Positions 29,427 through 37,225 of a stretch of 64,000 nucleotides of DNA are shown here, piece after piece. The first letter of the stretch is position 1, and each line of letters opens with the position of its first letter. The DNA comes from Niastella sp. OAS944 (lineage in GTDB: Bacteria; Bacteroidota; Bacteroidia; Chitinophagales; Chitinophagaceae), in NCBI GenBank assembly GCA_024809215.1, contig JANUBW010000001.1:186001-250000 (forward strand), read 5' to 3'. A program made the translations under genes and the position numbers. The notes below the pieces were generated by a model. The model was not told where the DNA came from, ran no database searches, and was given only the letters and a program-made list of their open reading frames with translations.

Positions 29427-30674
29427 TTAGTTGTTTTCGGGAATCTGCCAAAAATAAGCAGGGTTATTGGTATAATAATAAGTATACACAGTTTGGGTGT
29501 TTTTATTGGTCCATGATGTTTTTACCGGCTGTTTAAAGTAGTCGAGCGGTAATAATTGAATGTATTCAATATTCTTTCCAACAGCAGATGTTTCCATATT
29601 GAAAGCACTATTTACAGCGCATTCGATACGGTACAAATTTTTGGCCATGTAATAAAAGAGATAGTGTTCTTTTGTTTCACTTAATTTATGGTTCCAGTTG
29701 GCATCGGGGCTTATAATAAGTGGACGATTACCAATGATCCTTTGCCGCACTTCTTCAATACTTAACAAATCGCCTTTTTCGTTCATAACATAAGTATCAA
29801 ATGTAGGGTCGATCCACAACCATTTTTTAAGCGAAGGGGCATAAACCATATTGATCACATGGCAATCGTTATCTATGCCGAGACTATCTTTTGGCAAACA
29901 GGTCACAAACCTTGATTTAAAACCGAGAGCGAGATAGCATTCATTTAACGTTGTGGCCAGTCCGCGGCAATTGAGCCCGCGGTTATCTTTCTTACAAACG
30001 GTGATCATACTGATTGCGTTTTTTACCGCAGGGTTTTCATGCTGGCCATCGTGCGGAACGAGGTTGTGCAACCAATGCATTACGTTAAGCATCTGCGAAA
30101 CATCGTTTCCTGTGCCGGCAATGGAATCGAGGTTGAACGCTTTACGCAATGCTACAAGGTTGGAATCATTTTTAGACTGGTAAGTAAAGCGCGGTAATGG
30201 CCTGGTATCGGTTAAATTATATAACGCTGCCCCACGCAGTATATAAGGATAATCGCCTATCCTGCGTAGCGGTGCAACGAGTTGCGTAAATTTCTTCAGC
30301 GGCCTTATGTTATTCAGGTCTTTGTCTGCCGCTATGTTTGCATAATTATAATAACCTGCCGCAATAGACTTTTCAAGAAACTTTAGCGACTGCATCTGTT
30401 TGTTTTGCAGGCTGTAGATGCAGCATAGGTTATACAAGGCCGATGCAAGGCGGCGGGCATTGGCTTTTTTTGATGCGCTGTCGAGGCTATTATAGCGTAA
30501 AGTAAACGTATTGAGTAATTGTTGATAACGGGTAGTATCTAAATTATCATACGCGTTTTTAAAAAGACTGTCGTATTGGTTTGCGAATTCATTAAATGAA
30601 CCGGTATTATTTACCTGTGCCTGCAGGTTACATGTACAAAACAAAAGTAGTGTAGCTAAAATTCCTTTTACCAT
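29427..30674 (-). CDS. Secreted transglutaminase-like protein
   Basis: This 415-residue exported protein (signal peptide about 1-19) has a helical TPR-like N-terminal part (about 25-110) and a transglutaminase-like domain (about 190-300) with a plausible triad: Cys near 235 in GLNCRGLATTLNE, His near 269 in DCHVINMVY and Asp near 287 in WLWIDPTFD. Such domains are usually cysteine proteases or amidases rather than cross-linking enzymes. Its operon with the LytS/LytTR pair suggests its product or substrate is linked to the signal sensed by the kinase, but that is inference. Confidence 0.8.
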   Translation of the reverse strand: MVKGILATLLLFCTCNLQAQVNNTGSFNEFANQYDSLFKNAYDNLDTTRYQQLLNTFTLRYNSLDSASKKANARRLASALYNLCCIYSLQNKQMQSLKFLEKSIAAGYYNYANIAADKDLNNIRPLKKFTQLVAPLRRIGDYPYILRGAALYNLTDTRPLPRFTYQSKNDSNLVALRKAFNLDSIAGTGNDVSQMLNVMHWLHNLVPHDGQHENPAVKNAISMITVCKKDNRGLNCRGLATTLNECYLALGFKSRFVTCLPKDSLGIDNDCHVINMVYAPSLKKWLWIDPTFDTYVMNEKGDLLSIEEVRQRIIGNRPLIISPDANWNHKLSETKEHYLFYYMAKNLYRIECAVNSAFNMETSAVGKNIEYIQLLPLDYFKQPVKTSWTNKNTQTVYTYYYTNNPAYFWQIPENN

Positions 30675-30782
30675 TGGGGTTATTTTTATTGTTTACAGGT
30701 GTAAACTTCCCTAAAAGGAACTGCTTTATACTAACTAATGTGAATTGGAAGTGATCTGGTGTGAATTGGGAGAACCTGATGA

Positions 30783-33149
30783 CTATTCTGTTTTGAGACT
30801 CTTTGCAGGGCTCATTAAGGCTGCTTTGATGCTTTGATAGCTGATGGTTATTAAGGCAATGACCACAGCCAACAGGCCTGCCAGCACAAAGATCCACCAA
30901 CTGATCTGCACCCGGTAAGCAAAGCCTTGTAACCATTGGTGCATGACCCACCAGGCAACAGGAGTGGCAATGACTATGGCGATCAATACCAGTTTCAGAA
31001 AATCTTTGGAAAGTAACCGCACAATGTTGGCTACACTGGCACCCAACACCTTTCGCACTCCTATTTCTTTGGTACGCTGTTCAGCGGTAAAGGCGGCTAA
31101 CCCAAACAGGCCCAGGCAGGCAATGAAGACGGCCAGAAAGGTAAAAATAGTAGCCAGTGTACCCACAATGGTTTCACTTTTGTACTGCTGTTGATACCCT
31201 TCGTCAACGAACGCATAAGTAAAGGGCTCATCAGGGTTCATGCTACGGTACACCGTTTCAATGCCAGTCAGCGCTTCTTTGGTTTTGCCAGGTTCAATAC
31301 GAACCAGAATGTTATCGAAACTATTCCTGGGATCAAGACGAATGATCATCGGCGTAATAGGCTGATACAGCGAATTGAAGTGAAAATCTTCTATAACGCC
31401 AATGATCTTTCCCGGCCTACGCCAAAAGGTAAGCGGTTTGCCTACCGGGTCTTTGTATCCCATACGCGCCGCCGCCATTTGATTGACCAGGTAGTTATTG
31501 GAATCGGCAAAGGCGGGAGAAAAATCCCGGCCCTGCAGGATGTTTACCTTTAGTACTTTGGCAAAATCGTACCATACACTGGTTTGGTTAAATGAGGTCA
31601 TATCGTGAGGGTCCTTACCTGGCCATGAAACAGCTTCCGTGGTATTACCATTGCCTAAGGGATTTAAGGCAGCATGCGTAACCGCCTGTATACCGGGTAA
31701 CTGCAACAACTCATTCCTGAATGCTGCATATTGTTTTGATATTCCATGACCCGGAATAGTGATAAGATTCTTTCTGTCGTACCCTATATCTTTCGTTTCT
31801 ATATAGTTCAATTGCCGGTATACGATCAGGGTGCCGGTAATGAGCAGCATACTCATGAGAAACTGGAATACGACCAGACCCTGGCGGAAGAATTGCGCAC
31901 GTGCTCCAAAACGTAGCTGACCTTTTAATACACGTGCAGGGTTTAATGAGGAAAGGAAAAAGGCCGGATAGCTTCCTGCCAGGAAACCCGTCACGATCAA
32001 TAACCCCAATAGCAAGGCCGCCCATGCCGGGGCGTTGGCCAGAGAAAATGCCAGGTGCTTACCCGTTAGCTGATTGAAGGCCGGTAATAAAGACACTACA
32101 ATGATGATAGCGATGATCAATGCTATTGCCGCCAGCAATATAGCTTCCCCCATAAACTGCCATACCAGGGAAATACGCCCCGCGCCCGCTACCTTACGCA
32201 CGCCCACTTCCCGCGCCCGTTTTACAGAACGCGCTGTAGCCAGGTTGGTAAAGTTAATCCCTGCAATCAACAACAAGAATATAGCTACAACGGTCAGCAG
32301 GCGTACATATACTATGCGGCCACCTTGCCGGTATCCATTTTTAAAGCTGGCATGCAGGTATGCTTCCGTTTCGGGTTGCAAAAAAAGCTGAATGTAGAAA
32401 CTGGAGTTAAAATCGGTATTGCGTCCTTTGAGAAACCATTCCAGTTTAGCTTCAAATTGTTTTCGATCTACATCGGCTCTAAGCTGAATTCGCGTTCGCG
32501 GGCCGCCATTTGTCCAGTCTTTGGCCCAGGATTCCTTGTTCAGGAATACAGACCAGGTAAGCAGGAAATCATATTTTTCAGGATCATTTGCCGGCAGGTT
32601 TTCAAAAACAGCCGTTACCTGGTAATCGACAGTATTATCAAAACGAATGGATTTACCAACGGCATTTTGCGCACTATTGAAATAGGTTTCTGCCAGCTTA
32701 CGGGAGATAGCGATACCGGATGGTGAGCTAAGCGCTGTAGCAGGCGTACCAGCCAGTAAAGGAATATTGTACATGGCAAACCAATCAGCCCCCGCATACC
32801 GCCCCGTCTGCCTCAGCATTTTATCATTTACAGTGAGTACGTGCCCTTCGCCCCAGGTAAAGCCGGCCGCATGCACTACTTCGGGAAATTGTTTTTTTAG
32901 TTCTTCGGCTAATAAGCCGGGCGTATCTTCATCGGCCACTACTTTTCCGGAAGTAAACTCCCGCTCCATGATGCGGTAAAGGAAAGAACTATTCGCATAT
33001 TGTTTACCTATGCTCCATTCATCCCGTACCCAAAGAATGATAATGATGCCGGCAGCCATACCAAGGGTAAGTCCCAGGATATTAACCACAGAAAAGGCTT
33101 TATTACGCGTCATATTCCGCCAGGCGATCTTACATACGTTTATAAACAT
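30783..33149 (-). CDS. MacB/FtsX-type ABC transporter permease, second copy
   Basis: The product is 788 residues from the ATG at 33149; an upstream in-frame start would add 15 residues before the usual MFINVCKIAWRNMTRNKAF opening. Domain order equals the paralogue at 19703-22087: N-terminal helix, MacB core, FtsX block with ARSVKRAREVGVRKVAGA, a second periplasmic region and the final TKEIGVRKVLGASVANIV block. No ATPase gene is nearby. The two copies are clearly homologous but diverged, so this is an old duplication. Confidence 0.9.
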   Translation of the reverse strand: MFINVCKIAWRNMTRNKAFSVVNILGLTLGMAAGIIIILWVRDEWSIGKQYANSSFLYRIMEREFTSGKVVADEDTPGLLAEELKKQFPEVVHAAGFTWGEGHVLTVNDKMLRQTGRYAGADWFAMYNIPLLAGTPATALSSPSGIAISRKLAETYFNSAQNAVGKSIRFDNTVDYQVTAVFENLPANDPEKYDFLLTWSVFLNKESWAKDWTNGGPRTRIQLRADVDRKQFEAKLEWFLKGRNTDFNSSFYIQLFLQPETEAYLHASFKNGYRQGGRIVYVRLLTVVAIFLLLIAGINFTNLATARSVKRAREVGVRKVAGAGRISLVWQFMGEAILLAAIALIIAIIIVVSLLPAFNQLTGKHLAFSLANAPAWAALLLGLLIVTGFLAGSYPAFFLSSLNPARVLKGQLRFGARAQFFRQGLVVFQFLMSMLLITGTLIVYRQLNYIETKDIGYDRKNLITIPGHGISKQYAAFRNELLQLPGIQAVTHAALNPLGNGNTTEAVSWPGKDPHDMTSFNQTSVWYDFAKVLKVNILQGRDFSPAFADSNNYLVNQMAAARMGYKDPVGKPLTFWRRPGKIIGVIEDFHFNSLYQPITPMIIRLDPRNSFDNILVRIEPGKTKEALTGIETVYRSMNPDEPFTYAFVDEGYQQQYKSETIVGTLATIFTFLAVFIACLGLFGLAAFTAEQRTKEIGVRKVLGASVANIVRLLSKDFLKLVLIAIVIATPVAWWVMHQWLQGFAYRVQISWWIFVLAGLLAVVIALITISYQSIKAALMSPAKSLKTE

Positions 33150-33356
33150 AGACAGGTATTCAGGTTGATTAATTTTACCAAATGCAATGCCCAACTATTT
33201 ATAAAATGGTAATCAAACACATACTCTTAAAGAGTAAACTATAATTGTCCGCTTTCGATACAACCGGCGTACGATTGCATATGTTTTGCAACATTCAAGG
33301 CTTGTAGCATGTGTTAATTTTTTCTATATTTAACCATTAACCACGCTTACTCCTTT

Positions 33357-33770
33357 ATGAAATATTTGTATTTTATCGCGATTGCTTTAATATGTTCCTG
33401 CTCTAAAAAATCCGAAACACAAGATCAATCCAGCATTATACAGGGAAGCATAAAAGTATATGATAATTCAGGGAATGAAAACCCGAAGTATGATGACATC
33501 AGCATCAAATTGATCGATGCGCAAAACCAGGTGTCTACAGGCACTGTTGATGCTACAGGTAAATATAAGTTTGAAAAAGTAATGATGGGAAATGTTATAT
33601 TGACTTTTAACAAACCGGGATACGGATATATCGATAGTATCAAATTCAATCATCAAAAACCCAATGATACTTTATCGAATGTTGAGCTTGTAAAAGATAT
33701 ACCATTTACATTCAGGAATAATGGTATCAGCTACAGTGGAGGGGAATCAGGAAACAAATGTGTGACCTAA
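33357..33770 (+). CDS. Small lipoprotein with carboxypeptidase-regulatory-like domain
   Basis: This 137-residue protein has a lipoprotein signal (ICSC, Cys15) followed by a charged spacer and a beta-sandwich resembling CarboxypepD_reg-like/SpaA-type domains (about 27-95: IIQGSIKVYD, VDATGKYKFEKVMMGNVILTFNKPGYG). It lies at the start of the AT-richer accessory region. No partner gene is evident. Function unknown. Confidence 0.7.
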   Translation: MKYLYFIAIALICSCSKKSETQDQSSIIQGSIKVYDNSGNENPKYDDISIKLIDAQNQVSTGTVDATGKYKFEKVMMGNVILTFNKPGYGYIDSIKFNHQKPNDTLSNVELVKDIPFTFRNNGISYSGGESGNKCVT

Positions 33771-33808
33771 CGGTTGGCAATGTTAAACGTCGTTTGAGTA
33801 GCAATGCC

Positions 33809-33904
33809 TTAAATATCTGTTTGAGTACTGACAATGCCTAGTTTCCCGTTTTCCTCTTTCCAGCCATAAGTGGGCGCTTGTGGTAAATTATCAATAAAAG
33901 ACAT
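33809..33904 (-). pseudogene. Possible gene remnant, 31 residues
   Basis: A short reading frame begins at the ATG at 33904 and reads MSFIDNLPQAPTYGWKEENG before ending after 31 codons. The composition looks protein-like, and the piece may be the N-terminus of a lost longer gene or a very small real gene. The opposite strand here has a degenerate direct repeat (TTGAGTA...AATGCCT twice, 33794-33841). Confidence 0.25.
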
Positions 33905-33951
33905 GAGTAATACAGTTGATATACGCGGGAAAGGTTATTATATACTAAAGT

Positions 33952-33982
33952 AAGTAAAAAGCCCCTTCCGGGGCTTTTTACT
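33952..33982. terminator. Strong bidirectional terminator
   Basis: AAGTAAAAAGCCCC and GGGGCTTTTTACTT form a perfect 14-bp stem with a TTCC loop. The A/T flanks give a T-run on either strand. It lies 14 bp behind the RRM gene stop (minus strand) and can also end transcripts from the left. Confidence 0.9.
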
Positions 33983-33996
33983 TAGTCGGAATAACT

Positions 33997-34305
33997 TTAG
34001 TATCTATTTTTATTATAACTATTCGAGTTATTGAAACTTCTTTCACTACCGCGAGGTCTGTCTCCTTTTGGCTTTGCAACAGATACGCTGATAGTTCTGT
34101 TCTCTACAGTAGCACCATCAAGTTCAGCGATTGCTTTTTTTGATGCAACCTCATCAGTCATTTCAACAAATCCGAAACCTCTCGACCTGCCGGTTTCTCT
34201 GTCTGTAATAACCTTAGCTGAAGCAACTTCTCCATAAGGAGTAAAAAAATCTTTTAAGTCTTCATCCTGTACGTCGAAGCTTAAATTAGAAACATAAATG
34301 TTCAT
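33997..34305 (-). CDS. RRM RNA-binding protein (glycine-poor, cold-shock type)
   Basis: This 102-residue protein is a single RNA-recognition motif (about 1-80) with RNP2 IYVSNL and RNP1 RGFGFVEM, both intact, and a short Ser/Asn/Arg-rich tail (RPRGSERSFNNSNSY). Such proteins are common in Bacteroidota and are often induced by cold. Its upstream region contains the leader-like element described at 34335-34416. It has a strong terminator directly behind it. Confidence 0.9.
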   Translation of the reverse strand: MNIYVSNLSFDVQDEDLKDFFTPYGEVASAKVITDRETGRSRGFGFVEMTDEVASKKAIAELDGATVENRTISVSVAKPKGDRPRGSERSFNNSNSYNKNRY

Positions 34306-34334
34306 TTGCGAAAAATTAAGTGATGAAAAATTTC

Positions 34335-34416
34335 GAGGAAGGCAAGAAGTAAGAGACTAACTATAATGCAGAAAACTAGGCAATGTAATTAATGAATACT
34401 AATGCGAGGCTCAAAT
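34335..34416 (-). promoter_or_regulatory. Leader-like element, copy 1, before the RRM gene
   Basis: On the minus strand the segment reads from ATTTGAGCCTCGCATTAGT (34398-34416) to CTTCTTGCCTTCCTC (34335-34349) and ends 29 bp before the RRM start. The same two end motifs, in the same order and orientation, bound the segment at 35655-35767. Conservation of the ends suggests a transcribed regulatory leader; its function is not known to me. Confidence 0.45.
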
Positions 34417-34519
34417 TAACTATGTGAAGGTAACACTTATTTTTTACATTTAAATAATTGTTATTAACTGACCCGCCACGATCTAAAGTCCATAGCAGGC
34501 CAGTATTACCTTGTGCAAA

Positions 34520-34768
34520 TCAGTTTAATAAGTCATCAATTCGAATGGCATCCAGGTAATGTTCTATTGCATTAGTGTTAAGTAATACCCGGTATTCGTC
34601 AATGGCCCTGGTGGTTATGTTACAATATGCTTCTATGTAATAGTATTCCATCTGAAATAAAAAAATAATAACGTTTGGATAAGTTCTTTGAGCCAATGCA
34701 ACTGCATTATTCATTACGGCAGTTTTTTTATCCTCCTCATTTAGTAAAATAAATTCAGAAAGCTTCAT
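34520..34768 (-). CDS. Small protein of unknown function
   Basis: This 82-residue protein starts MKLSEFILLNEEDKKTAV and continues with a compact alpha/beta pattern (IIFLFQMEYYYIEAYCN, EYRVLLNTNAIEHYLDAI). Similar small proteins with this opening occur, as far as I recall, in Bacteroidota accessory regions without an assigned role. No signal peptide. It stands alone. Confidence 0.6.
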   Translation of the reverse strand: MKLSEFILLNEEDKKTAVMNNAVALAQRTYPNVIIFLFQMEYYYIEAYCNITTRAIDEYRVLLNTNAIEHYLDAIRIDDLLN

Positions 34769-35128
34769 AACGTTAATTTTAATAAGTTAACTAATTAAAG
34801 GCTCGCTAAAACTTTTAATGAAACTGACAAACGAGAACAAAAAAATACATGAACTACCTATCAATGTTCAATTAGAGCGGAAAGACTATAAAAGAATGCC
34901 CCATAAGTAACTTGAGACATATATAATGTCATAAAGAAGGCATAATCGACAAATACAATAGAGATTTACAAATATAAAGGCTTTGAGAATTAGTATGGCA
35001 TTCTTATTATTTTAATACAACGTAATGTTACTATTATAATTGTATGCTTTTGGATGAAAATGATTATTTGTATGCTTAAATAGCAGTAGAATATAAGTTT
35101 TATTGAAGCAGTGAACTCGTTTATGATA
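34769..35128. other. Gap with no recognisable gene
   Basis: This AT-rich stretch between the small unknown gene and the CheB remnant has no supported gene. The in-frame tail of the frameshifted CheB reading frame runs into it (to 34990), but its composition there is not protein-like. Confidence 0.5.
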
Positions 35129-35599
35129 TTAATGCCCCTGGTCTTTCCCAAAATTGCTGATAAAGCCACTCTGGTTAACATATTCGTGCAAAATAAAAGG
35201 CATGTCTTTAGGTGGAACCACAAAATCTGCGTTTCCGCTTTTGATAACAGCCTCAGGTAGTGCAGAATATGCGCACTTTCAGGCGTTTGCACTATAACAA
35301 ATCCACCCGAATTGACAATCGCAGCCGCTCCTTGTACACCATCATCTCCCTTTCCCGAAAGAATGATAGCTATAGATTTGGCTTTATTGTGATGGGAAGC
35401 CAGCGATTTCATGAACATATCGATCGGACGATTTGAGCCACCGGATCTTTCAGCCAGAAACAAAATACCATTCGATAATAAAAGGTTATGGTTCGGAGTA
35501 TGACGCATTTCTCAACATAGAGTTATCAAAAAACACTTTCAGAGGGGCCAAAGCACCACTTGAGCCCCCAATAACAATTATGTTTGTTCCAGCATGTAA
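35129..35599 (-). pseudogene. Decayed CheB-type methylesterase gene
   Basis: Three pieces of one CheB catalytic domain can be read on the minus strand in different frames. The start (35599 downward) gives GTNIIVIGGSSGALAPLKVFF, the nucleophile-serine motif, with no ATG in frame. After an apparent deletion of about 70 codons, another frame gives TPNHNLLLSNGILF, RPIDMFMKSLA and IAIILSGKGDDGVQGA. A one-base loss just after PESA then shifts the frame; the correct continuation is YSALPEAVIKSGNADFVVPP and ends at the stop at 35129. CheB-like domains demethylate chemoreceptors or act in sensor fusions. No chemotaxis gene is nearby. This copy cannot make a working enzyme. Confidence 0.75.
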
Positions 35600-35654
35600 A
35601 TTTTATTATTTAAAAGGGTGCTTTGAATTCTTTTCTACGTCTATAACGCTATCT

Positions 35655-35767
35655 GAGGAAGGCAAGAAGGAAGGCAAGAAGGAAGGCAAGAAGGAAGGCA
35701 AGAAGGAAGGCAATAAATATGCAGGTAAATGGCAGATTGATGACGTTTACTGATGCGAGGCTCAAAT
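35655..35767 (-). repeat. Leader-like element, copy 2, with 12-bp tandem expansion
   Basis: The end motifs of the 34335-34416 element recur here (GAGGAAGGCAAGAAG at 35655-35669 and ACTGATGCGAGGCTCAAAT at 35749-35767). In this copy the 12-mer GAAGGCAAGAAG is present four times without error (35658-35705) plus one degenerate unit (35706-35717), while copy 1 has it once. It lies upstream of the CheB remnant. Confidence 0.75.
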
Positions 35768-35920
35768 GAATGCAAAAAAGTTGTAATTATTCAGGTCCAA
35801 TTTTTTTTAGAACCTGTTACAAACCTTGAATAACTTATGAACAGATATGCTTAAACTACAGATGCAGTGTTTGGATGGTTGAAATAAAAGAAGGAAAACC
35901 AAAATGTATATACGAATAAT

Positions 35921-36172
35921 TTATCTTAAAACAATAGCCGAAAGAGTTTCTTCCACTTTAATAAAGCAATTCATAAACCGCCGGTTATTAAGTTCTTTAA
36001 TGGCCGACTGACCTGCAGTAAGTTCCATCTCTACCAGAGCTGTTCCCTCAGAATAACCTAACTTATTATTATTAATGAGTTTGGCTGATTTAACCAGGCC
36101 AAAGGGAAGTAATAAAGCTACAATATGAGCAGCAGTAGTAAACCTGTTCAGGTTGCTGATGAATAGGCGCAT
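35921..36172 (-). CDS. Divergent RRM-fold small protein
   Basis: This 83-residue protein follows the RRM pattern: RNP2-like LFISNL at 3-8, helix with AAHIVALLLPFG, and an RNP1-position segment YSEGTALVEME that lacks the usual aromatic residues of RGFGFV. A second helix (AGQSAIKELNNRRF) and a last strand (IKVEE) complete the fold. With weak RNP1 residues, RNA binding may be altered. It is a distant relative of the RRM protein at 33997-34305. Confidence 0.65.
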   Translation of the reverse strand: MRLFISNLNRFTTAAHIVALLLPFGLVKSAKLINNNKLGYSEGTALVEMELTAGQSAIKELNNRRFMNCFIKVEETLSAIVLR

Positions 36173-36419
36173 AAAAGTACAATTTACAGATTAGAAGATT
36201 GACCAGGTATAGTGTATGAGAAAGTATAATTCAAGAAGGTACTACACAATAAGTAGCCATTCATTAAAGCTACACTTATTATTAATGATAATCTAATTTA
36301 TTATTGGTACCTTTAACGTCTTATCATCCTCCTGCACCTGTTCTGAACCTTCACAACACTTAGTTAGGCAAGATCATAAGCCTCTATATCACACCTATTT
36401 ATTAAATAAAATCAGTAGA

Positions 36420-36683
36420 ATGACCGTTGAACAAATCGATACATTTCTTCGTAAGAATAAGTCTGATAAAAGATCAATTAAAATAAACTTCAAAACAAGA
36501 GATGCATTTATTGGGATGTTTGTTAAAGCCGAAGACTATGATCACCTGAAAGGTAAAAACTTCTGGCGTATTATCATTGAATCGAATATAAAACAGTATC
36601 TGTCGTCAAAAGATACGAGTTTGACACGCATCTTTCATGGTACTGCTTTTGTAAAATTATCAGTTGTTGAAAACATCGGTTAA
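36420..36683 (+). CDS. Small protein of unknown function
   Basis: This 87-residue protein begins MTVEQIDTFLRKNKSDKRSI and contains a beta-rich middle (IKINFKTRDAFIGMFV, NFWRIIIESNIKQY) that looks like a small globular domain. No signal peptide, membrane helix or known motif. It stands alone in the accessory stretch. Confidence 0.55.
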   Translation: MTVEQIDTFLRKNKSDKRSIKINFKTRDAFIGMFVKAEDYDHLKGKNFWRIIIESNIKQYLSSKDTSLTRIFHGTAFVKLSVVENIG

Positions 36684-37225
36684 CAGGTTATACATTTCCT
36701 GCCATGCAGGACTCACTCCTATGTTATGTTTTTAACTCGTATATATTGAACCGTTAATTCGGAGTACCAAGAAATCCGCATTTACCATATGTTTGATCGG
36801 CATAGCATTAACAATTCTCTGACTTAAGCATTATTTTTGTTATTCAATTGAACACCGGTTCGTTTTCAAACTCAAGTAGCGGCAATAAAAACAACTAAAT
36901 TTGTAACGATAGTTAGTGCTGAGTAAAGAAGTATAAAGCACAACCGACTACGACGTTCTTTATAGAGTAAAAGATAGAGTAAAAAAAATAGGTCGCTGAT
37001 TCTCAACGAGCCAACTGTATAAGATCAAATCGCTGATACCTAATAATTTACGCAGGGTTTAGTTTGTCATTGGAGATTTTTGATTGACGACATCTCAAGC
37101 TGGAGCATTTCCAATGAAAATGCGTACGTTATTTCGCAATTTTTCAACCGGATTTTATTCCTGTGAATTACTAAACGTCGGCAATAGGGGCTAAGCAAAG
37201 TAATTGTTGTTAATTTGCTTTATTT
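36684..37225. other. 542-bp gap without a gene
   Basis: AT-rich and without a supported reading frame. A small hairpin (CCTGC-CAT-GCAGG) follows the preceding gene. TAAATTTG at 36896-36903 matches a Bacteroidota -7 box and could serve a transcript reading into the RHS-type gene, but no -33 box is visible. Confidence 0.4.

Noticed and set aside
33809-33904. 31-residue frame as a confident gene
   Set aside because: Too short and without a recognisable family; listed only as a possible remnant.
35658-35717. CRISPR array
   Set aside because: The 12-bp units are directly adjacent with no spacers, and no cas gene is present.
35433-35753. Plus-strand reading frame with EGKK repeats
   Set aside because: It is antisense to the CheB remnant, and its only striking feature is the 12-bp tandem repeat read in one frame.
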